DNA from: Actinomycetes bacterium
GTDB lineage: Bacteria > Actinomycetota > Actinomycetes > Streptosporangiales > Streptosporangiaceae
Direction of reading: 5' to 3'
DNA length: 38,557 bases
NCBI GenBank assembly: GCA_021792405.1
Contig: JAJYUU010000032.1
Span: 1-38,557 of the forward strand
Part shown: positions 7,831 to 17,325 of the stretch, in pieces
Layout of the letters: each line of letters begins with the position of its first letter
Position numbering within the stretch: position 1 is the stretch's first letter
Program-made: the position numbers and the translations under genes
Notes under the pieces: generated by a model
Told to the model about the DNA's origin: nothing
What the model saw: the letters and a program-made list of their open reading frames with translations, nothing else
The model's database searches: none

Positions 7831-8994
7831 CTAGGCGGCTGCGAGCGCACCGCGAGCCTGCCGTGCCATCTCGACGTCTTCCCTGGCGGTGACCACGAGC
7901 GCGGCGGCGGTCGAGTCTGGGCTGCTGATGACGGCGTCCGCGGTCGCTGCCCGGTTCCGGTCAGGGTCGAGCGTGACGCCGAGGAACGCAAGACCGGCCG
8001 TGGCGGCAGCGCGGACAGCGCTGCTGTGCTCACCGACGCCGCCGGTGAAGACCAGCGCGTCGAAACCGTTCATGGCGGCAGCCATGGCAGCTATCTCGCG
8101 GCGCAGCCGGTGCAGGTACACCTCGACCGCCAGCAATGCGGCGGGCAGGCCGGCGTCCGCTGCGCGCAGCACCGCACGCATGTCGCCGGACGGTACTCCG
8201 GACAATCCCGCCAGGCCCGACTCTTTCTCCAGGCCGGCTGACAGCTCGGCGACACCCAGCTGGCCGTGCTGCAATAGCCAGACGAGCAGGCCGGGGTCGA
8301 CGCTGCCGCTCCTGGTCGCCATGACGAGTCCTTCCAGCGGCGTGAAGCCCATCGTCGTGTCCACGCTCCGGCCCCGGAACACCGCTGCGAGCGAAGCGCC
8401 GGCGCCGAGATGGCAGGTGACGATGCGCAGCTCGGCGAGCTGGCGGCCGACCAGTTGTGCCGCGCGCCGGGACGCGTAAGCATGCGACAATCCGTGAAAT
8501 CCGAACCTCCGCAGGCCGAACCGGGCGGTCCAGCCCGCGGGCAGCGCGTACCTGGCAGCGGCATCGGGCATCCGGGCGTGAAATGCGGTGTCAAAGCAGG
8601 CCACTGCGGGCAGTCCCGGCAGCAGCCGGGCGGCCGCCGCAATGCCCGCCAGCGCCCGTGGCTGGTGCAGCGGAGCAAGGTCCGTCAGGCCGCGGATGGC
8701 CTCGATCACGGTGTCGTCGATCAGCACGGCGTGGCTGAACACGCTGCCGCCGTGGACCACGCGGTGTGCCACGACGCCGGTGCTAGGTGCGGCCGCTGCC
8801 AGGAAACCGGTCAGCTCGCCATGGTCCGGACTGCCATCCCACTCCGCCAGCTCGAGTGCGGCATCCACCGTGTCGCCAGGGCCGAGCACACTGGCCTTCA
8901 GACTGCTCGAGCCGGCGTTCATGATGAGGACGCCAGCGGGCGTTCCCGTCGGCGTCGGCGTAGCCGTGGCGGAGCCGGGGTCGGCCAGTGTCAT
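7831..8994 (-). CDS. ackA: Acetate kinase
   Basis: The 387-residue protein catalyses acetyl phosphate + ADP to acetate + ATP. Visible motifs are N-A-G-S-S-S-L-K (26-33), [26 protein letters not shown], the signature [20 protein letters not shown] and F-T-G-G-V-G-E-H-S near the C terminus. Length fits the family. Its ATG overlaps the stop of the phosphoketolase gene (ATGA, 8991-8994), indicating translational coupling. The pair turns phosphoketolase-derived acetyl phosphate into ATP, useful when respiration is limited. Confidence 0.96.
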   Translation of the reverse strand: MTLADPGSATATPTPTGTPAGVLIMNAGSSSLKASVLGPGDTVDAALELAEWDGSPDHGELTGFLAAAAPSTGVVAHRVVHGGSVFSHAVLIDDTVIEAIRGLTDLAPLHQPRALAGIAAAARLLPGLPAVACFDTAFHARMPDAAARYALPAGWTARFGLRRFGFHGLSHAYASRRAAQLVGRQLAELRIVTCHLGAGASLAAVFRGRSVDTTMGFTPLEGLVMATRSGSVDPGLLVWLLQHGQLGVAELSAGLEKESGLAGLSGVPSGDMRAVLRAADAGLPAALLAVEVYLHRLRREIAAMAAAMNGFDALVFTGGVGEHSSAVRAAATAGLAFLGVTLDPDRNRAATADAVISSPDSTAAALVVTAREDVEMARQARGALAAA

Positions 8995-11372
8995 CGGGGC
9001 GACCAGGTCCAGTCCCGTACTTCCGGCAGGTCCTCGCCGTACTCCCTGGTCCAGGCGCGGTGCCTGGACCGGGTGTCCACCATCTGCTGCCGCAGCTGCC
9101 CAGCCCGCGAAGCAAGTCCTGGCACCCGGTCGATAACATCCATGACCAGGTGGAACCGGTCCATGTCGTTCATGACCACCATGTCGAACGGGGTCGTGGT
9201 GGTGCCCTCCTCCTTGTATCCGCGGACGTGGAAGTTGTTATGCCCGTCCCGCCGGTAAGTCAGCCGGTGGATCAGCCACGGGTAGCCGTGATAGGCGAAG
9301 ATCACCGGCCGGTCCGGCGGGAACAGCGCGTTGAACTCGGCGTCGCTCATCCCGTGCGGATGCTCGGTGTCCGGCTCCAGCCGCATCAGGTCGACCACGT
9401 TAACCACCCGGACTCGCAGGTCAGGCAGTTCGCGGCGGAGAATGCTGGTCGCTGCCAGCACCTCCAGCGTCGGCACGTCACCGGCGCAGCCGAGCACGAC
9501 GTCCGGCTCGATGCCGTCGGTGTCGTTGCTGGCCCACTCCCAGATGCCCGCGCCGCGGGCGCAGTGCAGGATCGCCGAGTCCATGTCGAGCCAGTCGGGG
9601 CTCGGCTGCTTGCCTGCCACGATCACGTTGACGTAGTCACGGCTGCGCAGGCAGTGGTCGGCGACCGACAGCAGGGTGTTCACGTCCGGCGGCAGGTAGA
9701 CCCGGATGACCTCGGCCTTCTTGTTCACGACGTGATCGATGAAGCCGGGGTCCTGGTGGCTGAAGCCGTTGTGGTCCTGGCGCCAGACGTGCGAGGTCAG
9801 CAGGATGTTCAGCGAGGCGATTGGCCGCCGCCAGGGCAGCTGCCCGGCCACTTTCAGCCACTTGGCGTGCTGGTTGAACATCGAGTCCACAATGTGGATG
9901 AAAGCCTCGTAGCAGGAGAACAAGCCGTGCCTGCCGGTCAGCAGATAGCCCTCGAGCCAGCCCTGGCAGGTGTGCTCGGACAGGATCTCCATCACCCGCC
10001 CGTCAGCTGCGAGGTTCCTGTCCACCGGCAGGTTCCGCTCTTCCCAGGTCTTGCCGGTCGCCTCGAGCACCGCGGTCAGCCGGTTGGACTCGGTCTCGTC
10101 CGGCCCGACAATGCGGAAGTTCCGCTGCCCGGCGTTGCGCCGCAGCACGTCGCGCAGCATCGCGCCGAGTACCTTGGTCGGCTCCGACTCGCGCGCGCCG
10201 GGAGTTTCGACGGGTACCCCGTAGTCGCGGAAGTCCGGCAGGGCGAGATCGCGCAGCAGGACGCCGCCGTTCGCGTGCTGACTCGAGCCGAGCCGGCGGT
10301 TTCCGGCCGGCACGTAGCCGAGCAGGTCAGCCCGCGGGCTGCCATCCGGCGCGAACAGCTCCTCCGGCCGGTAGGAGCGCATCCATTCCTCGAGCTGGCG
10401 CAGATGCGCCGGGTTAGTCCGCACCTCGGGCAGCGGCACCTGGTGCGCGCGCCAGGTGCCCTCCACCGGCAGGCCGTCTACCTCGGCGGGGCCGGTCCAG
10501 CCCTTCGGGGTTCGCATCACGATCATCGGCCACCGGATGCTGTCGCGGCGCCCGCCAGCCCTGGCGTCGCCGAGAATCGTGCGGATCCGTGCGACCACGG
10601 CATCTAGGGTGGCGGCCATCTCCTGGTGGGGAACGTGGTCGTGGCTGCCGGTCACGTATGCAGGCTCGTAGCCGTAGCCGCGAAGCAGGGCGTCGAGCTC
10701 GTCCTCGGGCAGCCGGGCTAGCACCGCCGGGTTGGCGATCTTCCAGCCGTTGAGGTGCAGGATCGGCAGGACAGCGCCGTCGCTGACCGGGTTGAGGAAC
10801 CGGTGGCTGTGCCAGCTAGTCGCCAGCGGGCCGGTCTCGGCCTCGCCGTCGCCTACCACGCACGCGACGATCAGGTCCGGGTTGTCGAATGCCGCGCCGT
10901 GTGCGTGCGATAGCGAGTAGCCGAGCTCGCCGCCCTCGTGGATGGAGCCGGGAACCTCCGGCGCGACATGACTCGGCACTCCGCCGGGGAACGAGAACTG
11001 GCGGAACAACTGCAGCATGCCGGCGGCGTCACGCCGCACGCTCGGATAAGTATCGGTATAGCTGCCTTCCAGCCAGGTGTTGGCGAGTGCAGCCGGGCCC
11101 CCGTGGCCGGGCCCGATCACGATCATCATCTCGGCATCGTGCGTCTTGATCGCGCGGTCCAGGTGCGCCCAGATGAAGTTGAGGCCGGGCGTGGTGCCCC
11201 AGTGCCCGAGCAGCCGTGGCTTGACGTGCTCAGCCTGCAGCGGCTGCGAGAGCAGGGGGTTAGCCATCAGGTAGATCTGGCCGACGGCGAGGTAGTTGGC
11301 GGCCCGCCAGTACCTGTCGAGCGTCTGGGTGTCCACCGCCGGCCCGGCAGCGACGGCTGTGACGGTTCTCAT
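8991..11372 (-). CDS. xfp: Xylulose-5-phosphate/fructose-6-phosphate phosphoketolase
   Basis: The 793-residue protein is a full-length thiamine-diphosphate phosphoketolase cleaving xylulose 5-phosphate (and often fructose 6-phosphate) with phosphate to acetyl phosphate. It shows [26 protein letters not shown], the ThDP motif [20 protein letters not shown] and [12 protein letters not shown] near the end. The ORF extends upstream, but ATG 11372 gives the family N terminus and overlaps the stop of the upstream usp gene (ATGA, 11369-11372). Order usp-xfp-ackA with two ATGA overlaps indicates one operon; a strong DosR-type box lies upstream of usp. Confidence 0.96.
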   Translation of the reverse strand: MRTVTAVAAGPAVDTQTLDRYWRAANYLAVGQIYLMANPLLSQPLQAEHVKPRLLGHWGTTPGLNFIWAHLDRAIKTHDAEMMIVIGPGHGGPAALANTWLEGSYTDTYPSVRRDAAGMLQLFRQFSFPGGVPSHVAPEVPGSIHEGGELGYSLSHAHGAAFDNPDLIVACVVGDGEAETGPLATSWHSHRFLNPVSDGAVLPILHLNGWKIANPAVLARLPEDELDALLRGYGYEPAYVTGSHDHVPHQEMAATLDAVVARIRTILGDARAGGRRDSIRWPMIVMRTPKGWTGPAEVDGLPVEGTWRAHQVPLPEVRTNPAHLRQLEEWMRSYRPEELFAPDGSPRADLLGYVPAGNRRLGSSQHANGGVLLRDLALPDFRDYGVPVETPGARESEPTKVLGAMLRDVLRRNAGQRNFRIVGPDETESNRLTAVLEATGKTWEERNLPVDRNLAADGRVMEILSEHTCQGWLEGYLLTGRHGLFSCYEAFIHIVDSMFNQHAKWLKVAGQLPWRRPIASLNILLTSHVWRQDHNGFSHQDPGFIDHVVNKKAEVIRVYLPPDVNTLLSVADHCLRSRDYVNVIVAGKQPSPDWLDMDSAILHCARGAGIWEWASNDTDGIEPDVVLGCAGDVPTLEVLAATSILRRELPDLRVRVVNVVDLMRLEPDTEHPHGMSDAEFNALFPPDRPVIFAYHGYPWLIHRLTYRRDGHNNFHVRGYKEEGTTTTPFDMVVMNDMDRFHLVMDVIDRVPGLASRAGQLRQQMVDTRSRHRAWTREYGEDLPEVRDWTWSPR

Positions 11373-11827
11373 GCCTGGCCGCGGACAACGACGACCGGGC
11401 ATGCCGCGTTGCTCACGCAATGGATGCTGACCGAGCCGACGAGCATGCCGGTGAATGCCCCGTGCCCGCGATGGCCGACCACCAGCAGGTCTGCCTGCCG
11501 GGACTCCTCGACCAGTACCGCGGCCGGGTGGCCATAGGCGAGTTTGGCCTGCACGTTTGCTGGCGCCGGGGCGCCGAAGGCCTCGGTGAGGGTCTTGTCC
11601 AGCGCCTCCTGCAGGTTCGAGCGGACCTCGTCAGAAACTGCTTTGGGCGCAACGCCGACTGGGGCGAGGCCGACCGGTGCCGGGTAATGCCAGGACAGCA
11701 CCGCGGTGAGGGTGGCCCCGGTTGCCTTGGCATAGCCGGCTGCCCACCTCAGGGCGCTGACTGACTCAGCTGAGCCGTCGACGCCGACCACGACACGTGG
11801 TGCTGCTTGACCGCCTTCAGTGGACAT
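11369..11827 (-). CDS. Universal stress protein with intact ATP-binding motif
   Basis: The 152-residue UspA-fold protein starts with a V-V-V-G-V-D-G-S strand/loop, then A-L-R-W-A-A-G-Y-A, and has the complete nucleotide motif [17 protein letters not shown] (G-x2-G-x9-G-S), followed by A-C-P-V-V-V-V. It is therefore a likely ATP binder. ATG 11827 was preferred over 11881 because it puts the first beta strand about ten residues in and GAGG lies about ten bases upstream. First gene of the usp-xfp-ackA operon; regulated by the box at 11931-11944 if the DosR assignment holds. Confidence 0.92.
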   Translation of the reverse strand: MSTEGGQAAPRVVVGVDGSAESVSALRWAAGYAKATGATLTAVLSWHYPAPVGLAPVGVAPKAVSDEVRSNLQEALDKTLTEAFGAPAPANVQAKLAYGHPAAVLVEESRQADLLVVGHRGHGAFTGMLVGSVSIHCVSNAACPVVVVRGQA

Positions 11828-11930
11828 CGAGACTGCCTCGCAATCTGGCCGGCCCGGGCTCTTCTCGCGGGCGCGTGACATCGTCTGGCCGGCCGATCTT
11901 CATCCAACGATCCATCGGCGAGCCGGGCCA

Positions 11931-11944
11931 GGGTCCATAGTCCC
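11931..11944 (-). promoter_or_regulatory. Candidate DosR-type box for the usp-xfp-ackA operon
   Basis: GGGTCCATAGTCCC matches 12 of 14 core positions and lies 104 bp upstream of the usp start, in the gap shared with the small rightward gene at 12113. Confidence 0.65.
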
Positions 11945-12025
11945 GGCCATAGCTCCTGATTTCCCAGATCGCAAGATCACTTATCGGGTACCGGCTCCGC
12001 GGAAGGACCCAGCGCCCCGCAGGTC

Positions 12026-12039
12026 CGGACTTTGGGCCC
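12026..12039 (+). promoter_or_regulatory. Candidate DosR-type box upstream of a small membrane-peptide gene
   Basis: CGGACTTTGGGCCC matches 11 of 14 core positions (half-site GGACT, TT centre, GGCCC arm), close in form to the boxes upstream of mycobacterial hspX. It ends 73 bp before the GTG at 12113. Confidence 0.6.
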
Positions 12040-12112
12040 TGCACGGGCCTGGCCGCCGCAGGCAGCCTGACCGGAAAGACCTTGCCAACCAGGACGAAGT
12101 GGAGGCTAGCCG

Positions 12113-12214
12113 GTGAAGCGACTGCTGCTGGTTGCGGTCATCGTCGCGATCTGCATTGCACTGCTGGCGGGCCGGGATGATATCCGCCGGCTCCGCGAGG
12201 TATACGGCATCTAG
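12113..12214 (+). CDS. Small single-pass membrane peptide (33 residues), DUF6893-like
   Basis: A GTG preceded by GGAGGC (spacing 6) opens a 33-residue frame ending in TAG. The peptide starts V-K-R-L-L-L, has a hydrophobic stretch of about 18 residues (4-20, Leu/Val/Ile/Ala) and ends in a charged tail (R-D-D-I-R-R-L-R-E-V-Y). This Lys-Arg, one-helix, Arg-rich pattern resembles the tiny actinobacterial DUF6893 proteins, recalled from memory. It has its own DosR-like box 73 bp upstream and sits between two stress operons, which argues for a real, stress-induced gene. Function unknown; too short for routine gene callers. Confidence 0.62.
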   Translation: MKRLLLVAVIVAICIALLAGRDDIRRLREVYGI

Positions 12215-12292
12215 ACAGCATCGGACCGGAACGTCGATGCCATGGCGATGCCATCCGGCCGCGAGCACGTGCGGCCCGCCGGGCTGCGGTGC

Positions 12293-12730
12293 TTATCTGG
12301 CCGCGGGCACGACCACAACCGGGCAACTGACGTGGTGCACTACCTGGTTGCTGACCGAGCCGAGGAGGAGCGAGGCGAATCCGCCAGCGCCGCGGGCGCC
12401 TACGACGAGAAGGTCGCTGTCGTTGGCTGCCTCAATGAGCGCCTCCGCGGGAAACCCCGGCACCGTCGACACGGTGACCGACTCCGGCTTAGCCGATCCG
12501 AGCTTGGCCGCGGCGGCTTGCACCGCTGCCTCCGCCGACTTGCGGGTTGCTGCCACTCGCTCGTCGTCACCGAGCACGGGGGCCGGAAGGCCGGTTCCGG
12601 CGCTCGCCGGCACCGCGACGACCGCGACCGCGGTGAGCTGCGTCTTGCGCAGGGCGGCCTCCGCCATCGCCCAGTCGAGGGCGTGGCTGGCGTTCTGTGA
12701 TCCGTCGATGCCTACGACTATGCCTGACAT
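12293..12730 (-). CDS. Universal stress protein with intact ATP-binding motif
   Basis: The UspA-fold protein (145 residues from ATG 12730) has I-V-V-G-I-D-G-S, a long helix-rich middle, and the full nucleotide motif G-A-R-G-A-G-G-F-A-S-L-L-L-G-S-V-S followed by H-V-S-C-P-V-V-V-V-P. Two ATGs compete: 12736 touches the GAGGG ribosome site, while 12730 has a normal 6-base spacing, so the latter is chosen. A near-perfect DosR-type box (12830-12843) lies 100 bp upstream. It is monocistronic, convergent with the small peptide gene. Confidence 0.92.
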   Translation of the reverse strand: MSGIVVGIDGSQNASHALDWAMAEAALRKTQLTAVAVVAVPASAGTGLPAPVLGDDERVAATRKSAEAAVQAAAAKLGSAKPESVTVSTVPGFPAEALIEAANDSDLLVVGARGAGGFASLLLGSVSNQVVHHVSCPVVVVPAAR

Positions 12731-12829
12731 CTTCATCCCTCTTCCCCGGAGCGGCCAGCACGGCAGCTCCCTGGTGTGAGCATGCCGGCCGGGACGGGAC
12801 GACGGCAGGGCTAACGGCTATCGGCCACC

Positions 12830-12843
12830 GGGTCTTAAGTCCC
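12830..12843 (-). promoter_or_regulatory. Candidate DosR-type box upstream of the third usp gene
   Basis: GGGTCTTAAGTCCC matches 13 of 14 core positions and is 100 bp upstream of the usp start. It is the right-hand limit of the run of DosR-like sites in the window. Confidence 0.7.
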
Positions 12844-12866
12844 GTGTGCCTGGCTGCGCGTCCGGC

Positions 12867-13874
12867 TCACCGCGCAGCGCGCAACGCCGCCGTGACTGCG
12901 CTCAGCGCCCCGGCGTCGGCGGCGTAGGGCGTGTAGAGCGTGATCCGGGTGGCAATGTCGCCGAACCGGGATGCCACCTCGGCGGCCACCTCGCCGGGAT
13001 CGCCGGCGACCGCGAAAGCGGCCAGCACATCGTCAGAGATCAGCCGGCCCATGGCCGCCCACTCTTGCCGCCTGGACAGCAGGTTGAGCTGCTCGTGCAG
13101 GGCGCCCCAGCCGTGCAGGTCGAGGACCGGCCGGTAGGCAGGCGTCGAGCCGTAGAAGGCGATCTGCTCACGCACGCCGTTCTCGGCCGCCGCCCTGGCT
13201 TTGCCGTCGCTGCCGGTCACGACGAACACCGGCAGGCAGACCTCGAATCCGTGCAGAGTGCCGCGGGCCGCGCGCAGCGCGGGCATCGTGCGTTCCCGCA
13301 GGTATGCCTGCGTCGTGAAGCTATGGCAGAGCAGCCCGTCGGCGACGCGGCCAGCCACGGCAGTCATCCGCTCGCCGACCGCCGCCAGCAGCACCGGCGG
13401 ATTGCCGGAAGCATTCGGGCCGGGGTTGAAGAAGTCGGTCATCAGAGTGTGCCGGTAGAAGGAGCCGCGGAAGGCGAGCCGCTCGCCGGTGGCCCAGGCG
13501 CGCCAGATCGCCCGGACGGCGGCGATGAACTCCTCCATCCGCGCGGCCGGGGCAGACCACGGCATCGAGTAGCGCCGCTCGATGTGCTGCCGCACCTGCG
13601 AGCCGAGACCGAGCTGGAACCGGCCGCCGGAGATCAGCTGGATGTCGTTGGCGAGCACGGCCACGTTCATCGGATTGCGGGCGAACGCCACGGCGATCGA
13701 GGACCGCAGGCTGATGCGCCCGGTGGCGCGGGCGGCCAGCGCGGCGCAGACGAACGGGTCGTGCCGCGTCTCCGGGACGCTGAACCCGTCAAAGCCGTCG
13801 GCCTCGGCCGCGATAGCCGCGGACTCGATGCGCTGCGGAGTGGCGGCGATTCCTGCGCCTGCGTCAATGAGCAT
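12867..13874 (-). CDS. LLM-class F420-dependent oxidoreductase (TIGR03617-like)
   Basis: The 335-residue protein has the luciferase-like TIM barrel: A-E-A-D-G-F-D-G-F-S-V-P-E-T-R-H-D-P-F near the N terminus, I-S-L-R-S-S-I-A-V-A-F-A-R-N-P, L-A-N-D-I-Q-L-I-S-G-G-R-F-Q-L-G-L-G-S-Q-V and G-N-P-P-V-L-L-A-A-V-G. These match the actinobacterial F420-dependent LLM subgroup; the substrate cannot be told. The start has GGAAAGG upstream. It is the last gene of a leftward operon after the MDR reductase (70-bp gap) and an acyl-CoA synthetase, suggesting breakdown or modification of a hydrophobic acid or ketone. Confidence 0.86.
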   Translation of the reverse strand: MLIDAGAGIAATPQRIESAAIAAEADGFDGFSVPETRHDPFVCAALAARATGRISLRSSIAVAFARNPMNVAVLANDIQLISGGRFQLGLGSQVRQHIERRYSMPWSAPAARMEEFIAAVRAIWRAWATGERLAFRGSFYRHTLMTDFFNPGPNASGNPPVLLAAVGERMTAVAGRVADGLLCHSFTTQAYLRERTMPALRAARGTLHGFEVCLPVFVVTGSDGKARAAAENGVREQIAFYGSTPAYRPVLDLHGWGALHEQLNLLSRRQEWAAMGRLISDDVLAAFAVAGDPGEVAAEVASRFGDIATRITLYTPYAADAGALSAVTAALRAAR

Positions 13875-13944
13875 GTTCGGTACGGCCTTTCCGGCTGCGT
13901 CGGCGGAGAGGAGCAGCGCGGTTGCCGGCGGTGAGCCGCCGTCG

Positions 13945-15093
13945 CTACGCCTCGTCGTGCGTCGGGACGATCAGGTACTTGGCACCGGTCGCCATCCGGG
14001 AGTACTCAGCGACCGCGCTGGGCGCGAGCGCACCCGCGAGCGGCAGTTGACCGGCGTAGCTGCTCGCGAACGTCGTCGCGAGCTCGGCCGCGACCCTGCG
14101 GCGCAGCCTGGCCACCTCGGCCGGGCCGATCTTCTGCAGGAACGGGGTGAGCAGCCAGCCGCCGACACCCCAGGCCATGCCGTAGCCGCGAGTCAGTTCG
14201 GTAGGCCCGCGATCAAGTGAGCCGTAGATGTAGACCTGCTTGTGCACGGCCGACCCGTACCGGCTGTAGGACTCTGCAGCGCTGCTGGCCGCGGCTTCCA
14301 TGCTGGTCAGGATCTGGCTGGCGAGCCTGCCGCCGCCGACGGCGTCGAAGGCCAGCGTGGCTCCGGTCGCGCGCACGGCGGCTGTCAGGTCGCTGGCAAA
14401 GTCCTCTGCCGCAGAGTTGCACACGTACCTGGCCCCGGCGGCATGCAGCAGCGCTGCCTCGGCCGGCTTGCGCACGATGGCGACGAGCGGGATCTGCTCG
14501 GCGATGCAGAGCCGGTTGAGCATCTGGCCGAGGTTGGACGCGGCCGCGGTGTGCACCAGGCCGGCGTGACCTTCCCGCCGCATGGTCTCCACCATGCCGA
14601 GCACCGTCATCGGGTTGACGAACGACGATGCGCCCTCGACGGCCGGGGTGCCGGGTGGCAGTTGCAGGCACGCCGCCGCGCTGACGGTCCGGTACTGCGC
14701 GTACATGCCGCCGCCCGCCACCGCCACCGTCGTGCCGAGCAGCGCCTGCGCCTCCGCCGACGACCCCGCTGCGATCACCGTGCCCGCGCCCTCGTTGCCG
14801 GCCGGCAGCGGCACGCCGACCCGCCCTGCCAGCGCGGGCATGGCGGCATCGGGGATCCTGGCCGTGAGCAGCGGCCGGTGCGGTGAACCGGTCAGCACCG
14901 CGCTGGTCAGGTCCGCGCCGGCGAAGAGCAGGCCAAGGTCGGACGGGTTAACCGGGGCAGCCTCGACCCGCACGATCACCTCCGCGGGGCCCGGCTCGGG
15001 CACGGTCACGGACGTCAGGCAGACCTCAAGTACCCGATCAGAGCGGACCAGCGACCGCAGTTGCAGGCCCTCGACCGGAATCTGTGCCGCCAT
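13945..15093 (-). CDS. MDR-family quinone/enoyl reductase-like dehydrogenase
   Basis: The 382-residue protein has the GroES-like MDR N-terminal domain (V-I-V-R-V-E-A-A-P-V-N-P-S-D-L, G-N-E-G-A-G-T-V-I-A-A-G) and a Rossmann domain (V-H-T-A-A-A-S-N-L-G-Q-M, Y-V-C-N-S-A-A-E-D-F, A-F-D-A-V-G-G-G). The canonical zinc-ligand cysteines are absent, as in quinone or enoyl reductases. The V-N-P-S-D-L and A-A-A-S-N-L-G-Q-M forms resemble trans-2-enoyl-CoA reductase-like actinobacterial proteins. AGGAGGG precedes the ATG. It follows the acyl-CoA synthetase gene by 12 bp. Confidence 0.85.
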   Translation of the reverse strand: MAAQIPVEGLQLRSLVRSDRVLEVCLTSVTVPEPGPAEVIVRVEAAPVNPSDLGLLFAGADLTSAVLTGSPHRPLLTARIPDAAMPALAGRVGVPLPAGNEGAGTVIAAGSSAEAQALLGTTVAVAGGGMYAQYRTVSAAACLQLPPGTPAVEGASSFVNPMTVLGMVETMRREGHAGLVHTAAASNLGQMLNRLCIAEQIPLVAIVRKPAEAALLHAAGARYVCNSAAEDFASDLTAAVRATGATLAFDAVGGGRLASQILTSMEAAASSAAESYSRYGSAVHKQVYIYGSLDRGPTELTRGYGMAWGVGGWLLTPFLQKIGPAEVARLRRRVAAELATTFASSYAGQLPLAGALAPSAVAEYSRMATGAKYLIVPTHDEA

Positions 15094-15105
15094 CGGCTAG
15101 CCCTC

Positions 15106-16662
15106 CTACACGATCGATGTCTCGTGCCCCGCCCAGTAGGCGTCCCGCAGGAACCGCTTGTACAGCTTGCCGGTGGGAGAGCGGGGGAGATCGGGCACGA
15201 AGTCGATCGTGCGCGGGCACTTGAAATGGGCCAGCCGGTCCCGGCAGTAGGTGATGAGCTCGGCCGCGAGTTCCGGGCTCGCCGCAGCCGGGTCGGCGAG
15301 TTGCACCACTGCCTTGACCTCCTCGCCGAGGTCGTCGTTCGGGACGCCTATTACGGCCACATCCAGGACCGCGGGATGCCCGGAGAGCAGGTTCTCCGTC
15401 TCTTGCGGGTAGATGTTCACCCCGCCAGAGATGATCATGTAGCTCTTGCGGTCGGTGAGGTACAGGTATCCGTCCGCGTCAACGTGGCCGACGTCGCCGA
15501 CGGTGCTGGTGCTGCCGCTGTCCCGGCGGCTGTCCGCAGTCTTGGCCGGATCCCCGAAATACTGGAACGCGGTCGCGCCGCGGAACCAGATAGTCCCGTC
15601 ATCGCCTGTCGGGCAGTCATTTCCGTCGTCATCGAGTATCAGCAGTTCGCCGAGGATGGGCCGGCCGACGGTACCCGGATGGGCAAGCCAGTCCGCGCTG
15701 TCGCAGAAGGTGAACCCGTTGGCCTCGGTCGCGCCGTAGTACTCGGTGAGGACCGGGCCGAGCCAGTCGATCATCGCCTTCTTGACGTGCACCGGGCAGG
15801 GCGCGGCAGCGTGCACGATGCATTCCAGCGAGGAGGTGTCATACCTCGCCCGGGTCTGCTCTGGCAGCCGGAGCAGCCTGCTGAACATAACCGGGACCAT
15901 CTGGCAGTGAGTTACCCGGTACCGCTCGACCAGCGCGAGCCACTGCTCGGCATCGAAGTGCTCCATGACCACGACCGTGGCACCGAGCCGGAGTGCTGCC
16001 GCCACGCTCGCCTGCGGGGCCGAGTGGTAGAGAGGTGCCGGGTTGAGGTAAGTCATGCCGTCCCGGAAGCCGAACAAGCCGCGGACGAAGTCCATCACCG
16101 GCAGCGCCTCGCCCGGTGAGACTTCCGGCAGGTCCCGGAGCACGCCCTTGGGCTGGCCGGTGGTGCCCGACGAGTAGAGCATGGCGGCGCCAAGGGACTC
16201 GCCGGCGACCGGGTCGGCCGGATAGCCGGCGACGACGGCCTCGTACGACTCGAAGGCGCCGGGAGTGCTGCCGGCCATCGTGCCCGCCAGCAGCAGGCGC
16301 TCAAGCTGCGGGCATTGCGCCGCCGCCGCGGCGGCCACTGCCTGCTTGGCCGCCGAGCTGAACAGCAACCGGGAGCTGGAGTTGGTCACGATGTAAGCAA
16401 CCTCGCCTGCGGTGAGGTAGCTGTTGATCAGCGTGTAATACAGGCCGGCCCGTTCCGCGCCCGCTTCGATCTCGAGCATGCGGATGCTGTTCTCCATGAG
16501 GACCGAGATGTGGTCCCCGCGCCGCAGGCCAGCGTCCCGGAGCAGATGTGCCGCCTGGTTGGTGCGGGCCTCGAACTCGGCGTAGCTGACCGTCTCGCCA
16601 GAGGTGGCCATGATGATGGCGGGCTTACCGGGGTGAGCCAGAGCATGCTGCCGTGCGAACAT
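15106..16662 (-). CDS. AMP-forming acyl-CoA synthetase (fatty-acid CoA ligase-like)
   Basis: The 518-residue ANL-superfamily enzyme has Y-S-S-G-T-T-G-Q-P-K-G (P-loop), T-E-Y-Y-G-A-T-E-A, the hinge L-T-D-R-K-S-Y-M-I-I-S-G-G-V-N-I-Y-P-Q-E-T-E and C-terminal P-R-S-P-T-G-K-L-Y-K-R, so it should activate a carboxylic acid to its CoA thioester. ATG 16662 is preceded by GGAGGG and gives a normal FadD-like N terminus; the 90-residue upstream ORF extension is Arg-rich and antisense-like. First gene of the three-gene operon with the MDR and LLM genes. Confidence 0.92.
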   Translation of the reverse strand: MFARQHALAHPGKPAIIMATSGETVSYAEFEARTNQAAHLLRDAGLRRGDHISVLMENSIRMLEIEAGAERAGLYYTLINSYLTAGEVAYIVTNSSSRLLFSSAAKQAVAAAAAAQCPQLERLLLAGTMAGSTPGAFESYEAVVAGYPADPVAGESLGAAMLYSSGTTGQPKGVLRDLPEVSPGEALPVMDFVRGLFGFRDGMTYLNPAPLYHSAPQASVAAALRLGATVVVMEHFDAEQWLALVERYRVTHCQMVPVMFSRLLRLPEQTRARYDTSSLECIVHAAAPCPVHVKKAMIDWLGPVLTEYYGATEANGFTFCDSADWLAHPGTVGRPILGELLILDDDGNDCPTGDDGTIWFRGATAFQYFGDPAKTADSRRDSGSTSTVGDVGHVDADGYLYLTDRKSYMIISGGVNIYPQETENLLSGHPAVLDVAVIGVPNDDLGEEVKAVVQLADPAAASPELAAELITYCRDRLAHFKCPRTIDFVPDLPRSPTGKLYKRFLRDAYWAGHETSIV

Positions 16663-16732
16663 CGGCACCCTCCAGGCGAGGTGACCACATTGCAGCCGAG
16701 AGTACCGGCGTGCACCCCGGAAGCGGCGAGAG

Positions 16733-17179
16733 TCAGCCGGCGTATTTTTGCACCAGGTCGCCCAGGCGCGGCAGCGCGGCCTCGATTTGCCTGCCAGCGC
16801 CGCCGCGCACGGTCCGGTACGCCTTGACGATGGCCGAGCGCTGCGAGGTCTCCGCCGCCGCGTCGGTAATCGACAGCAGCGCCTCTGATACCTCGTCGGA
16901 CCGCTTAGTGAGGTAGTCGCCGAATTCGGCACTGCCGGACGCGGCGAAGTCAGTCCAGAACGGCTGAAGCTTCTCGGTGAAGCCCGGCAGCAGGTTCTCG
17001 ATCGTGGCGCGGATGTAGCCGGGGGCGACGGCGGCGGCCGTCTTGTAGGCGAGCTTCACTGCCGTGCCGGCGATCCCGGACTTGTCAGATACTTCTTGCT
17101 CGATCAGGTCATAACAGTCGGCGACTACCTGCGGCTGGGTATCCGGGGCGAGCAGGATCTCCTGAAGCGTGGCTGCCAT
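16733..17179 (-). CDS. DUF6918-like small alpha-helical protein
   Basis: The 148-residue, mostly helical protein begins L-Q-E-I-L-L-A-P-D-T-Q-P-Q-V-V-A-D-C and contains V-S-D-K-S-G-I-A-G-T-A-V-K-L-A-Y-K-T, a pattern found in mycobacterial and related proteins of about 140 residues (DUF6918 as I remember it). No enzyme motif or membrane segment. Function unknown. It lies 70 bp upstream of the acyl-CoA synthetase gene on the same strand and might share its transcript. Confidence 0.75.
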   Translation of the reverse strand: MAATLQEILLAPDTQPQVVADCYDLIEQEVSDKSGIAGTAVKLAYKTAAAVAPGYIRATIENLLPGFTEKLQPFWTDFAASGSAEFGDYLTKRSDEVSEALLSITDAAAETSQRSAIVKAYRTVRGGAGRQIEAALPRLGDLVQKYAG

Positions 17180-17325
17180 GGCTGACGTCGTCTCCTAATG
17201 GCTGGGGAAAGGCATGAGATGGGGCGACGTGATACTACGCCCGGCGGCCGCTGCCAGCGGCGTCGCGGGGGGTGATACAACGGGGTGAGTCAGCCAGCCA
17301 GCCGCCCGCGAGACGGCGGGTCCGG

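Noticed and set aside
8988-10607. 539-codon plus-strand frame opposite the phosphoketolase gene
   Set aside because: Antisense shadow of xfp caused by GC-rich codon bias; no family motifs, rich in His/Gln/Arg/Val.
12132-12779. Plus-strand frame opposite the third usp gene
   Set aside because: Ser/Ala/Arg-rich shadow without a ribosome site; the opposite strand is a canonical Usp.
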